The notes under the pieces are model-generated. The model saw nothing but the letters and a program-made list of their open reading frames with translations, did no database searches and had not been told where the DNA came from. A DNA stretch of 13,380 bases from CANHBY01 sp031374415. Its GTDB lineage: Bacteria > Pseudomonadota > Gammaproteobacteria > Burkholderiales > Burkholderiaceae_C. Position 1 is the stretch's first letter, and each line of letters starts with the position of its first letter. The DNA lies in NCBI GenBank assembly GCA_031374415.1, contig JANMGB010000131.1, positions 1-13,380 of the forward strand, written 5' to 3'. Positions 1-6,867 of this stretch are shown piece after piece. Position numbers and translations under genes: made by a program.

Positions 1-46
1 CCAAATCCGCACGAGACTCCCCAGCCGCATTGCCCGCGTTCGCCAT
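1..46 (-). CDS. 5' end of an unidentified gene, running off the left edge
   Basis: An ATG on the minus strand at 46-44 opens a reading frame of 15 codons without a stop before the window ends; it begins MANAGNAAGESRADL. A good Shine-Dalgarno, GGGAG, lies 5 nt upstream, and a plausible promoter lies at 81-109. The start, ribosome site and promoter together make a real gene likely, but 15 residues are too few to assign a family. It is in the same orientation as the rlpA-type gene at 268-906 but separated from it by about 220 nt, so it probably has its own promoter. Confidence 0.45.
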   Translation of the reverse strand, partial: MANAGNAAGESRADL

Positions 47-80
47 GCCCGCTCCCGAATTCGTTCAGCAAAGGGCGCCT

Positions 81-109
81 AATATCGCAAATTCCTCAAA
101 TAAATGCAA
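81..109 (-). promoter_or_regulatory. Putative sigma-70 promoter for the left-edge gene
   Basis: Reading the minus strand, TTGCAT (109-104) and GATATT (86-81) are separated by exactly 17 nt in an AT-rich island (about 81-128) that stands out from the GC-rich surroundings. The predicted transcript start is near 74, giving a leader of roughly 28 nt before the ATG at 46. The -35 matches the consensus only in its first three bases and the -10 in four of six, so this is a candidate only. Confidence 0.35.
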
Positions 110-189
110 TATATAGGTTAACGCTTATGCGCGCAGGCGGGGATCCAGGAGGGTGCCTCAGGAGCGTTATGCCCGCGCACTGCATTCCT

Positions 190-232
190 GCAAGCTCAGC
201 TTGCCCATGCGCCACCTGTTCGCTTTGGCGAA
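190..232. repeat. Two short hairpins downstream of the rlpA-type gene
   Basis: GCAAGC-TCA-GCTTGC at 190-204 is a perfect 6-bp hairpin and TTCGC-TTTG-GCGAA at 219-232 a perfect 5-bp hairpin. They lie just after the stop of the minus-strand lipoprotein gene at 268. Neither is followed by a T-tract on either strand, so they are not convincing intrinsic terminators; they could stabilise the mRNA 3' end. Apart from these and the promoter at 81-109, I see nothing else between 47 and 267. Confidence 0.3.
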
Positions 233-267
233 ATCAACCTTTCAAATCCACTGAGACGGGGTACCCG

Positions 268-906
268 TCACTGTTGTTCTGTCGCCAGGTTTTGAGCCTC
301 AACCCGACCATCCGATTCAGGCCGCATCGGCCCTGGCGGGCCGCGCCGAATGTCGTCGCTCGTGAGACGTTGCAGCTCTACCGGGCTCACGCCACGCACA
401 TCCAGCTTTTGTGCGGCGGCGTAGCTCAGGTCGATGACGCGGCCGGGGTGAAACGGGCCGCGGTCATTGACCCGCACCACCACCTCCCGGCCATTGGCCG
501 GGTTGCGCACACGCGCATAACTGGGCAAGGGCATGGTCGGGTGGGCCGCCGTCATGGCGTACATGTCATAGACCTCACCCATGGCCGTGCGCTTGCCGTG
601 AAAGGCCGTGCCGTACCATGAGGCGATGCCGCGCTCGCTGAAGGGAATGTCTTCTGTAAAGGGTTGATAGCTGCGGCCCATCACTTGGTAGGGCTTGTTG
701 GGCCCCCCGGGGCGGATGGGCTCAACCCGGGGCACCGCATCCGGCACTTTGCTGAGGTCGGGGGGTGAGCTGGGGGCGCGGTCCGCTGATCGGGTCGCAC
801 AGCCGACCAAGGCGACCACCACACCGCACAACAGCAGCCCACGCGTGGCCCGCAGCACGCCATGAGCCTCGTTTGCTACGAGGGAGTGGCCAGCCTCACG
901 GTTCAT
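268..906 (-). CDS. rlpA: RlpA-like septal ring lytic transglycosylase lipoprotein (no SPOR domain)
   Basis: RlpA proteins are outer-membrane lipoproteins with a double-psi beta-barrel (DPBB) domain; the Pseudomonas enzyme cleaves peptidoglycan glycan strands lacking stem peptides and helps daughter-cell separation. Here an N-terminal hydrophobic stretch ends in the lipobox LVGC. The DPBB core follows, with the family hallmarks GIASWYGTAFHGKRTAMGE, AAHPTMPLPSYARVRN and VRVNDRGPF, then GRVIDLSYAAAQKL. The His of AAHPT and the Asp of NDRGP are the conserved residues thought to be catalytic. After the DPBB there are only about 35 residues, so the SPOR domain of E. coli RlpA, which binds septal denuded peptidoglycan, is absent. 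The start is uncertain: ATG at 906 has GGA 9 nt upstream; GTG at 858 has GAGG 8 nt upstream and gives a more typical 20-residue lipoprotein signal. The family call is firm and the start is not. Confidence 0.85.
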   Translation of the reverse strand: MNREAGHSLVANEAHGVLRATRGLLLCGVVVALVGCATRSADRAPSSPPDLSKVPDAVPRVEPIRPGGPNKPYQVMGRSYQPFTEDIPFSERGIASWYGTAFHGKRTAMGEVYDMYAMTAAHPTMPLPSYARVRNPANGREVVVRVNDRGPFHPGRVIDLSYAAAQKLDVRGVSPVELQRLTSDDIRRGPPGPMRPESDGRVEAQNLATEQQ

Positions 907-981
907 TTTTCTAATTCCATAGTTCATCAAACACCCATAATCGGCAGTTGCATCCCACTCAGGTCCAACCCACATACTGTC
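907..981. promoter_or_regulatory. Divergent promoter region between rlpA-type gene and uup
   Basis: This short, comparatively AT-rich segment separates the two divergent genes and must hold promoter elements for at least uup. On the plus strand, CATAAT at 936-941 matches the -10 consensus in five of six bases, but no good -35 sits 16-18 nt upstream. A second possibility is TTGCAT (948-953) with CATACT (973-978), but the 19-nt spacing would start transcription at the uup ATG. No operator-like palindrome is visible. Confidence 0.3.
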
Positions 982-2892
982 ATGGCTGTCCTTTCCCTGT
1001 CCAACGCTCAACTTGCCTTCGGCCACGTGGCCTTGCTCGACCGCACTGCTTTTTCACTCGAGCCGGGGGAGCGCCTGGGCCTGATTGGCCGCAACGGGGC
1101 AGGCAAGTCGTCCCTGCTCAAGATCATCGCCGGTCTGGAGCGGCTGGATGATGGCTTATTGCAATTGACGCAGGGGCTGCGCATCCGCTACGTGGCCCAA
1201 GAGCCCGTACTGGACCCCGCGCAAAACGTGTTTGACGCCGTCAGCGAGGGCGTGGCCGAGGCCAAAGCCCTGCGTGCCCAGTATGAAGCCCACGAAGACG
1301 GCGTCGACCTTGACGCCTTGCAAACCCGGATCGAGGCGCTTGAAGCCTGGAACTGGGAGCAGCGCGTGGACACCACCCTGGACCGCTTGCATTTGGATGG
1401 CGCGCGCATGGTGGGGACGCTGTCCGGCGGCTTGAGAAAGCGGGTCGCTCTGGCGCAGGCCCTGGTGGCCATGCCCGATGTGTTGTTGCTCGATGAGCCC
1501 ACCAACCACCTTGACCTGGACTCCATCTCGTGGCTCGAGGGCTTGCTGTGTGCCTTCAAGGGCAGCGTGATGCTGATTACCCATGATCGCGATTTTCTGG
1601 ACGCTGTGGCCACCCGCATCATCGAGCTGGATCGCGGCCAGTTGCGCAGCTACCCGGGCAATTTCAGCGCATACGAGTCGGGCAAAGAGCTGCAATTGGC
1701 CTCAGAAGCCCTCGCCAACGCCCGTGCCGACAAACTGTTGGCCCAAGAGGAGGTCTGGATTCGCAAAGGCGTGGAGGCCCGCCGCACGCGCAGCGTGGCG
1801 CGCATTGCCAGGCTGGAGGTGCTGCGCACGCAACGCGTCGCACGCCGCGATTCACTCGGCCAAGTGCGCCTGGAGGTCGACGCGGGGGTGCGCAGTGGCA
1901 AGCTGGTGGCCGAGCTGCGTGATGTGTGTTTGCGCTGGAGTCCCACGGCCCCGCCCATCGTGCAGGGCTTCAATGCGACCTTGCTGCGCGGTGACAAGGT
2001 GGGCCTGATCGGCCCCAATGGGGCAGGCAAGACCACGCTGCTCAAACTCATTTTGGGCGAGCTGGCCCCCAGCTCCGGCACCGTGCGCCAGGGCACCCGC
2101 ATGGAGGTGGCCTACTTCGACCAAATGCGCAGCACGCTCAAGCTCGACGCCACGCTGGCCGACACCATCAGCCCCGGCAGTGAGTGGGTCGAGATCGGCT
2201 CGCAACGCAAGCATGTCATGAGCTACCTGAACGATTTTTTGTTTTCACCCGAGCGGGCCAATTCTCCCGTGCGCACGCTGAGTGGGGGTGAGCGCAACCG
2301 CCTGCTGTTGGCGCGTTTGTTTGCCTTGCCCGCCAATGTGCTGGTGCTCGACGAGCCCACCAACGACCTGGACATCGACACCCTTGAGCTGCTGGAAGAG
2401 TTGCTTCAGAGCTACAGCGGCACGGTGTTCTTGGTCAGCCATGACCGACGGTTTTTGGACAACGTGGTCACCAGCACGATTGCCTGGGAGGGTGATGAGT
2501 CACCCGGTTTATGGCGCGAATATGAAGGCGGCTACCAAGACCTGAAGACACAACAGGCCCGCGGCCGTGCCGCGCGTGAGGTCGCGCCATCGACCGTGGT
2601 CAGTGCTGCCACCCCCGCACGCAAAGAGCCCCTCGCGGGTGGCGCCCCCAAGGTCGCCAGCAAAGTGAAACTGAGCTTCAAAGAACAACGTGAGCTGGCC
2701 CAATTGCCCGAGCAGATCGAGGCCCTGGAGAAGGAGCAGTCCGGCTTGAGCGCATTGTTGGCCGATGGCCAGCTCTACAGCACCGACCCTCAGCGTGCCA
2801 TGCAGGCCCAAGCGCGCTACGCTGAAATCGATGCCCTGCTGCTGAGCGCCATGGGACGCTGGGAGACACTGGACGCACGCAAGCAAGGGTGA
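982..2892 (+). CDS. uup: ABC-F family ATPase, Uup type
   Basis: A 636-residue cytosolic protein with two ABC ATPase domains in tandem and no membrane segments, the ABC-F layout. Domain 1 has Walker A GRNGAGKS (36-43), signature LSGG (147) and Walker B LLLDEP (168-173) followed by TNHLD; domain 2 has Walker A GPNGAGKT (344-351), LSGGE (433) and LVLDEP (454-459) followed by TNDLD. Between them lies the charged interdomain linker that contacts tRNA in ribosome-bound ABC-F proteins. After a low-complexity linker (about 535-560), residues 561-636 form a helical, coiled-coil-like C-terminal domain typical of Uup, which in E. coli binds DNA and nucleic-acid branches and affects transposon precise excision and ribosome function. 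The start at 982 is chosen because family members begin a few residues before the first ABC strand; an upstream in-frame ATG at 862 would add 40 unlikely residues and overlap the divergent gene. No clear Shine-Dalgarno precedes 982. Confidence 0.92.
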   Translation: MAVLSLSNAQLAFGHVALLDRTAFSLEPGERLGLIGRNGAGKSSLLKIIAGLERLDDGLLQLTQGLRIRYVAQEPVLDPAQNVFDAVSEGVAEAKALRAQYEAHEDGVDLDALQTRIEALEAWNWEQRVDTTLDRLHLDGARMVGTLSGGLRKRVALAQALVAMPDVLLLDEPTNHLDLDSISWLEGLLCAFKGSVMLITHDRDFLDAVATRIIELDRGQLRSYPGNFSAYESGKELQLASEALANARADKLLAQEEVWIRKGVEARRTRSVARIARLEVLRTQRVARRDSLGQVRLEVDAGVRSGKLVAELRDVCLRWSPTAPPIVQGFNATLLRGDKVGLIGPNGAGKTTLLKLILGELAPSSGTVRQGTRMEVAYFDQMRSTLKLDATLADTISPGSEWVEIGSQRKHVMSYLNDFLFSPERANSPVRTLSGGERNRLLLARLFALPANVLVLDEPTNDLDIDTLELLEELLQSYSGTVFLVSHDRRFLDNVVTSTIAWEGDESPGLWREYEGGYQDLKTQQARGRAAREVAPSTVVSAATPARKEPLAGGAPKVASKVKLSFKEQRELAQLPEQIEALEKEQSGLSALLADGQLYSTDPQRAMQAQARYAEIDALLLSAMGRWETLDARKQG

Positions 2893-2976
2893 TGGTCTTG
2901 GCTCGGAGGCCCTGCACACGGCATACTTCAGGGTCTCATTTCATCAAGCCAGCCTGTGTAGGCTCGTTGAACGCCG

Positions 2977-4194
2977 ATGACTTCCACAACAGGCCCTCAC
3001 GCACCCATGTCTGATCTACCGTCTGTGCGCAGTGCCCCTTTGCTGATTCTCCACGCCACGGCGGGTGCGGGCCACACGAGAGCGGCGCAGGCCGTCTCGG
3101 CCGCTTTGTCTCAAGGCCCGTACCCTGATCACCAGGTGTTGGATGCGCTGGATTGCACCAGTGTTTTTTTTCGCCGCATGTATGTCAAGGCCTACATCGA
3201 GTTGGTTCAACGTGCGCCCGAAGTGTGGGGCGCGTTGTACGAGCGCTATGACGTGGTCAAGCCTGCCCAGAGCAAGACCAACCGCGCCCGCCTGGCCTTT
3301 GACAAAGTCAACAGCCGCAGTTTTGGACAGATGCTGATCCAGGCCGAGGCCCAGGCGATTTTGTGCACGCATTTCCTGCCCCTTGAGCTGCTGTCAGACC
3401 TCAAAAGCCGCGGAAAAATCAGCACCCCTGTGCATGCCGTCATCACCGATGTCAGCCCGCATGCATTTTGGGTCTACCCGCACATTGACCACTACCATGT
3501 GGCCTCCGAGTTGGGTGCGCGTGAGTTGCAGCGCAAAGGCGTGGCGGCAGAGCGCATCAGCGTGACGGGTATTCCGGTGGACCCGGCGTTCGCCCAACAC
3601 CGGCCTGCTGCGCAGGCGCGTGCCGCCCTGGGCCTGCCTGAACGGCCCACCGCCTTGTTGATGTCTGGCGGGTTTGGGGTGGGGCCCTTGCAGGCCATGC
3701 TCGAGTCGTTTGGTGATCAAGACAACGGCTTGGGCTTGGTGGTGGTGGCCGGCCGCAACGCTGAGCTGGAAGCCGAGTGCCGCACCTTGGCCGCTCGCAT
3801 GGGCGTGCCCGTGACGGTGCTGGGCTTTGTGAACAACATCCATGAGTGGATGGACGCGGTGGACTTGGTGGTCACCAAACCCGGTGGGCTGAGCACCACC
3901 GAGAGCCTGGCCAAGGGCAAGCCGATGGCCTTGGTGACGCCCATTCCGGGCCAAGAGCAACGCAACAGCGACTACCTCCTCGAAGAAGGTGCGGCCGTGC
4001 GTTTGCACGACGTGGGCGACGCCGCGTGGCAGCTGCAGCGCTGGTTGGCCGACACCCCCCGCATGAGCCGCCTGCGCGACAACGCCCTGCGCATTGCCAG
4101 GCCCTTTGCTGCCCAAGACATTGCGGCGCGTCTGGTGGGCAGCTTGCGGGCGCCACCTCCTGTCCCACATGACGACCTTGAAGCGCAGGAGTAA
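2977..4194 (+). CDS. MGDG-synthase/MurG-like GT28 glycosyltransferase, probable diacylglycerol glycosyltransferase
   Basis: A 405-residue protein of the GT28 (GT-B fold) family that includes plant MGDG synthase, bacterial diacylglycerol glucosyltransferases and MurG. The N-terminal acceptor domain has the Gly-rich HATAGAGHTRAA (26-37) and, farther on, TDVSPHAFWVYPHIDHYHV (157-175) and GIPVD (198-202), as in the MGDG-synthase subgroup. The C-terminal donor domain has LLMSGGFG (227-234), VLGFV (281-285), the nucleotide-sugar signature PGGLSTTES (302-310) and GQEQRN (325-330). The expected reaction is transfer of glucose, galactose or another UDP-sugar to diacylglycerol at the inner face of the cytoplasmic membrane; donor and product cannot be read from sequence. 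The gene overlaps the downstream phosphatase gene by 26 nt. An ATG at 3007 is an alternative start; neither has a strong Shine-Dalgarno. MurG itself is excluded by the MGDG-type N-terminal domain. Confidence 0.85.
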   Translation: MTSTTGPHAPMSDLPSVRSAPLLILHATAGAGHTRAAQAVSAALSQGPYPDHQVLDALDCTSVFFRRMYVKAYIELVQRAPEVWGALYERYDVVKPAQSKTNRARLAFDKVNSRSFGQMLIQAEAQAILCTHFLPLELLSDLKSRGKISTPVHAVITDVSPHAFWVYPHIDHYHVASELGARELQRKGVAAERISVTGIPVDPAFAQHRPAAQARAALGLPERPTALLMSGGFGVGPLQAMLESFGDQDNGLGLVVVAGRNAELEAECRTLAARMGVPVTVLGFVNNIHEWMDAVDLVVTKPGGLSTTESLAKGKPMALVTPIPGQEQRNSDYLLEEGAAVRLHDVGDAAWQLQRWLADTPRMSRLRDNALRIARPFAAQDIAARLVGSLRAPPPVPHDDLEAQE

Positions 4195-5233
4195 CCTGAT
4201 CCAGGTGGCCAGTGCCGTGTTGGCAAGCGCAGGCTTTACCGCGTCGGCTGCGCCTGCTGACGAGCCCCCCTCTGCAAACCCGACTCAGGTCGGCCTACCT
4301 GGCAATGAGTTCATGCAAACCATTCTGGACGACGCCTGGGCCACCCCTGAGGGCTATCATTTTTCAGGTCGATTGACCGAGGCGCGCCGACCCGCCCAAG
4401 CCGGCAGTGGCGTGGCCCAAACGCTGTACCGCACCACGCGGCTGTTGTTCACGCGGGGTGAGGAAGGCGCGGTGCAATGGGCTGTGGGCTCGATGCGTTG
4501 GTCCAGCCGGGCCGACCAGCGAGGCTACTGGTCCTTGCAGTCCAATCACCCGCTGCCCTTGTCGCCAGGTTGGCACGACATCCACACCACCCCAGCCCCC
4601 AGCCCTGACGCCGCGTCAGCCGGGCTCTTGGTGCACGACCCGCGCAACACCTGGGGCCTGATCTCTGACATTGACGACACGATTTTGGTGAGTCAAGTGT
4701 TGAGCAAGCGACGCTTATTGCGCAACAGCCTGACCTTGCCGCCCGAGTCACGTGAGCCAGTAGCGGGCATGTCTGAGCTGTATGCGGGGTGGTTGCAACG
4801 CAACCCCCACCCTCAGGCGAGCCCCGTGTTTTACGTGTCGGCCACGCCGCGCCAGTTGAGCGACAGCGTGCGGCGCTTTTTGCAGCACAACGGTTTTCCG
4901 CGCGGGGTGCTGCAGCTCAAAGAGGTGTACAGCGCACAGGCTGACCCTTTGCGCGACCAGCAAGCGTACAAAGTGCGGCGTATTTCGGCCATCTTTGCCG
5001 CCTATCCTGGGGTGCGCTTTACCTTGGTGGGGGACGACGGCGAGCGCGACCCTGAGAGCTTTGCTGAACTGCAGGCGCGTTTCCCCGCGCAAATTCAAGA
5101 GGTGTGGATTCGACCCGTGGACCCCGACCCGAAACGCACGCGTTTTGCCGGGCAGCAGTGGTTGACACTTCCCGCCAGCCCGGCCTCCGAGGCGAAGCAA
5201 GGGCAAGCAGGCCCGCTGGAGGCCCAAGAATAG
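4169..5233 (+). CDS. Exported App1-type (DUF2183) phosphatase, possible phosphatidate phosphatase
   Basis: A 354-residue protein carrying the App1 catalytic domain, named after the yeast phosphatidate phosphatase App1p. HAD-like motifs are present in order: SDIDDTI (166-172, nucleophile D167 and acid/base D169), YVSATP (222-227), K268 in YKVRR, and VGDDGERDPE (287-296). The N-terminus is a signal peptide: TLKRR, a hydrophobic stretch (about 10-23), then ASA-AP, so the enzyme should act in the periplasm. The ATG at 4169 lies inside the preceding glycosyltransferase gene and supplies this complete signal peptide, which is why I chose it over the in-frame ATG at 4094. No Shine-Dalgarno precedes it, so translational coupling with the glycosyltransferase is likely. 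If it dephosphorylates phosphatidate, its product diacylglycerol is the acceptor of the neighbouring enzyme. That substrate is an inference; bacterial App1 proteins are mostly uncharacterised. Confidence 0.82.
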   Translation: MTTLKRRSNLIQVASAVLASAGFTASAAPADEPPSANPTQVGLPGNEFMQTILDDAWATPEGYHFSGRLTEARRPAQAGSGVAQTLYRTTRLLFTRGEEGAVQWAVGSMRWSSRADQRGYWSLQSNHPLPLSPGWHDIHTTPAPSPDAASAGLLVHDPRNTWGLISDIDDTILVSQVLSKRRLLRNSLTLPPESREPVAGMSELYAGWLQRNPHPQASPVFYVSATPRQLSDSVRRFLQHNGFPRGVLQLKEVYSAQADPLRDQQAYKVRRISAIFAAYPGVRFTLVGDDGERDPESFAELQARFPAQIQEVWIRPVDPDPKRTRFAGQQWLTLPASPASEAKQGQAGPLEAQE

Positions 5234-5261
5234 GCCCCAAACCAGGGCTTGTTCGACCCAC

Positions 5262-5301
5262 CTGTCACCCCCGGGACAGTGAGAAAATCACACTTGGTGT
5301 G
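5262..5301. repeat. Two short palindromes upstream of the kinase gene
   Basis: In the 128-nt gap before the kinase gene, CTGTC (5262-5266) and GACAG (5275-5279) form a 5-bp dyad with an 8-nt centre, and CACAC-TTG-GTGTG (5289-5301) is a perfect 5-bp palindrome. The AT-rich GAGAAAATCA (5281-5290) between them could contain a weak -10 (GAAAAT). They may be operator or promoter elements for the kinase gene, but chance cannot be excluded. Confidence 0.25.
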
Positions 5302-5361
5302 GGCGGCCGGTCTTCCCCAGAGGGGGGGCAGGCGCAACCCACTGACTTCAGGACTGATTGC

Positions 5362-6816
5362 ATGCCACCACCCGCGACCCGCCCTCCTGGCCAGCCTCCC
5401 CGCATCCTGCCGCGTGCGGTGAAAACACAGCCGCCCAAAGCCGCGGGCTCCAGCTTCAAGAGCGTGGACCTGCCCCTGGACCTGGAGCCACCGAAGCGCG
5501 CGCCGGGCTTGCCCGACAAAATAGGCAAATATCGGGTGCTCAACAAAATCGGTGATGGGGCCACCAGCGAAGTGTTTTTGTGCCGCGATGATTTTCAGGA
5601 TCGCACGGTGGCGATCAAGCGGGTCAAGCCCTTGGCGGGGGGTGATTTTCTGCCCGATGGAACCCATTCTTTTGCAGCCGAGGCCGCCTTGGTGGGGCGC
5701 TTGCAGCACCCCAATGTGGTCAAGCTGTTTGATGCGGTGGACGACCCGGTGGCCCCGTATTTGGTGATGGAGTACGTGGCGGGGTCGACCTTGCGGCCGC
5801 ATTGCCGTTCAGACCAATTGTTGCCCTTGGACCAGATTGTTGAGTTGGCGTTCAAGTGCGCCATGGCCCTGAGCTACGTCTACCGCCAGGGCCTCATTCA
5901 CCGAGACGTGAAGCCCGCCAACCTGCTGACGGTATTGAACAACAACGGCGACATCACCGACATCAAGATCTCCGACTTTGGCAGTGCGTTGAACCTGGCC
6001 TCCGATGTGACGCAGGTCTACCGTGTGGGCTCGCTGGCGTACATGTCGCCTGAGCAGCTCGATGGCACCACGCTGGACTGCCGGGCCGACATGTACTCAC
6101 TGGCTGCGGTGATGTACCACCTGATTGCAGGGCGCCCCCCGTTTGATGGGCAGGTGCAGTCCACCATGATGCATCAGATTTTCAACGTCACGCCCACGCC
6201 CTTGACCACCCTTCGCTCGGGTCTGGCACCCGCCGTGGACGAGTTCGTTCAACGAGCCCTGTCAAAAAAACCCGATGAGCGGCATGGCAACTGGGAGCAT
6301 TTTGCGCAAGCCCTTTCCCAGCTCATCAGCAAGCAGCAAGTGCCGCGCGGCCAGATTCAGGGCATGCTCGATTCAGAGCGCTTCAACCTGCTGCGCAAAC
6401 TGGATTTTTTCTCCAAATTTGGCGATGTCGAGTTGTGGGAGGTGGTTCACCGGGCCAAATGGCAGCGCTTCAGTTTTGGTCATGCGCTGTACCGCAAGGG
6501 TGAAGAGGGGCGCACGTTTCACATCATTGCGCAGGGCGATGTGGAGGTCTTTCGTGATGGCAAAAAAGTGGCCCAGTTGGGGGCGGGCACCTCGGTGGGT
6601 GAAATGGCCTACCTGGCGCCCAACCCTGAGCTGCGCCGCCACAGCACCGACGTGATCGTGACCAACAACGTGACCACGATTTCCTTCACGCCCGAAACCC
6701 TGGCCCAGGTCAATCCCAACTGCCGGCACTTGTTTGATGAAGCGTTCATTCGCGTGCTGGTAAGGCGCCTGCATGCCGCCCACGAAGCCATGGCCCACCC
6801 AAGGCGCATTTTGTAG
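5362..6816 (+). CDS. Ser/Thr protein kinase fused to a C-terminal cyclic-nucleotide-binding-type domain
   Basis: A 484-residue soluble protein. Residues 1-50 are Pro-rich and probably disordered. A Hanks-type kinase domain (about 57-322) carries all key elements: Gly-rich loop GDGATSEV (64-71), ATP lysine K86 in AIKRVK, alpha-C glutamate E107, catalytic loop HRDVKPANLL (180-189), DFG (205-207), SPEQ (229-232) and D243. It should therefore be catalytically active. Residues about 345-470 resemble a cNMP-binding (CRP-like) domain: GHALYRKGEEGRTFHIIAQGDVEVF (373 on), then VGEMAY (412-417) at the phosphate-binding cassette. The canonical PR-A/R-S part is altered to ELRRHST (423-429), so ligand binding is uncertain. 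The most likely role is a kinase switched by a nucleotide or by protein contact. There are no membrane segments and no PASTA repeats. The start at 5362 has AGGA 8 nt upstream (5350-5353). No partner phosphatase or substrate gene is adjacent. Confidence 0.88.
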   Translation: MPPPATRPPGQPPRILPRAVKTQPPKAAGSSFKSVDLPLDLEPPKRAPGLPDKIGKYRVLNKIGDGATSEVFLCRDDFQDRTVAIKRVKPLAGGDFLPDGTHSFAAEAALVGRLQHPNVVKLFDAVDDPVAPYLVMEYVAGSTLRPHCRSDQLLPLDQIVELAFKCAMALSYVYRQGLIHRDVKPANLLTVLNNNGDITDIKISDFGSALNLASDVTQVYRVGSLAYMSPEQLDGTTLDCRADMYSLAAVMYHLIAGRPPFDGQVQSTMMHQIFNVTPTPLTTLRSGLAPAVDEFVQRALSKKPDERHGNWEHFAQALSQLISKQQVPRGQIQGMLDSERFNLLRKLDFFSKFGDVELWEVVHRAKWQRFSFGHALYRKGEEGRTFHIIAQGDVEVFRDGKKVAQLGAGTSVGEMAYLAPNPELRRHSTDVIVTNNVTTISFTPETLAQVNPNCRHLFDEAFIRVLVRRLHAAHEAMAHPRRIL

Positions 6817-6839
6817 GCAGGCGAATTCAGGACTATGCT
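6811..6839 (+). promoter_or_regulatory. Putative promoter for the psiF-like gene
   Basis: TTGTAG (6811-6816) and TATGCT (6834-6839) are separated by 17 nt and overlap the end of the kinase gene. The transcript would start near 6846, giving a leader of about 22 nt containing the GGAGA ribosome site. Consensus matches are modest (three of six and four of six). No Pho box (paired CTGTCAT-like heptamers) is visible here. Confidence 0.3.
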
Positions 6840-6867
6840 GCGGGTTTTAACCGCCCCGGAGACTTCC

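Noticed and set aside
127..621. A 164-codon plus-strand open frame over the end of the rlpA-type gene
   Set aside because: It lies opposite the conserved DPBB coding sequence, its translation has no recognisable domain, and no ribosome site precedes it; it is a GC-rich shadow frame.
2951..2964. AGCC-N6-GGCT hairpin between uup and the glycosyltransferase as a terminator
   Set aside because: The stem is only 4 bp and no T-tract follows; it does not justify a terminator call.
3394..4170. A 258-codon minus-strand open frame opposite the glycosyltransferase
   Set aside because: It is His/Gln-rich antisense of conserved GT28 motifs, with no ribosome site and no family resemblance.
4180..5233. 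Both the glycosyltransferase and App1 proteins end in LEAQE
   Set aside because: The codons differ and the match is only five residues in otherwise unrelated tails; chance is the simplest explanation.
5262..5280. Possible Pho box before the kinase gene
   Set aside because: CTGTCAC matches one Pho half-site, but the second half is an inverted GACAG rather than a direct heptamer repeat at 11-nt periodicity, so the PhoB pattern is not met.
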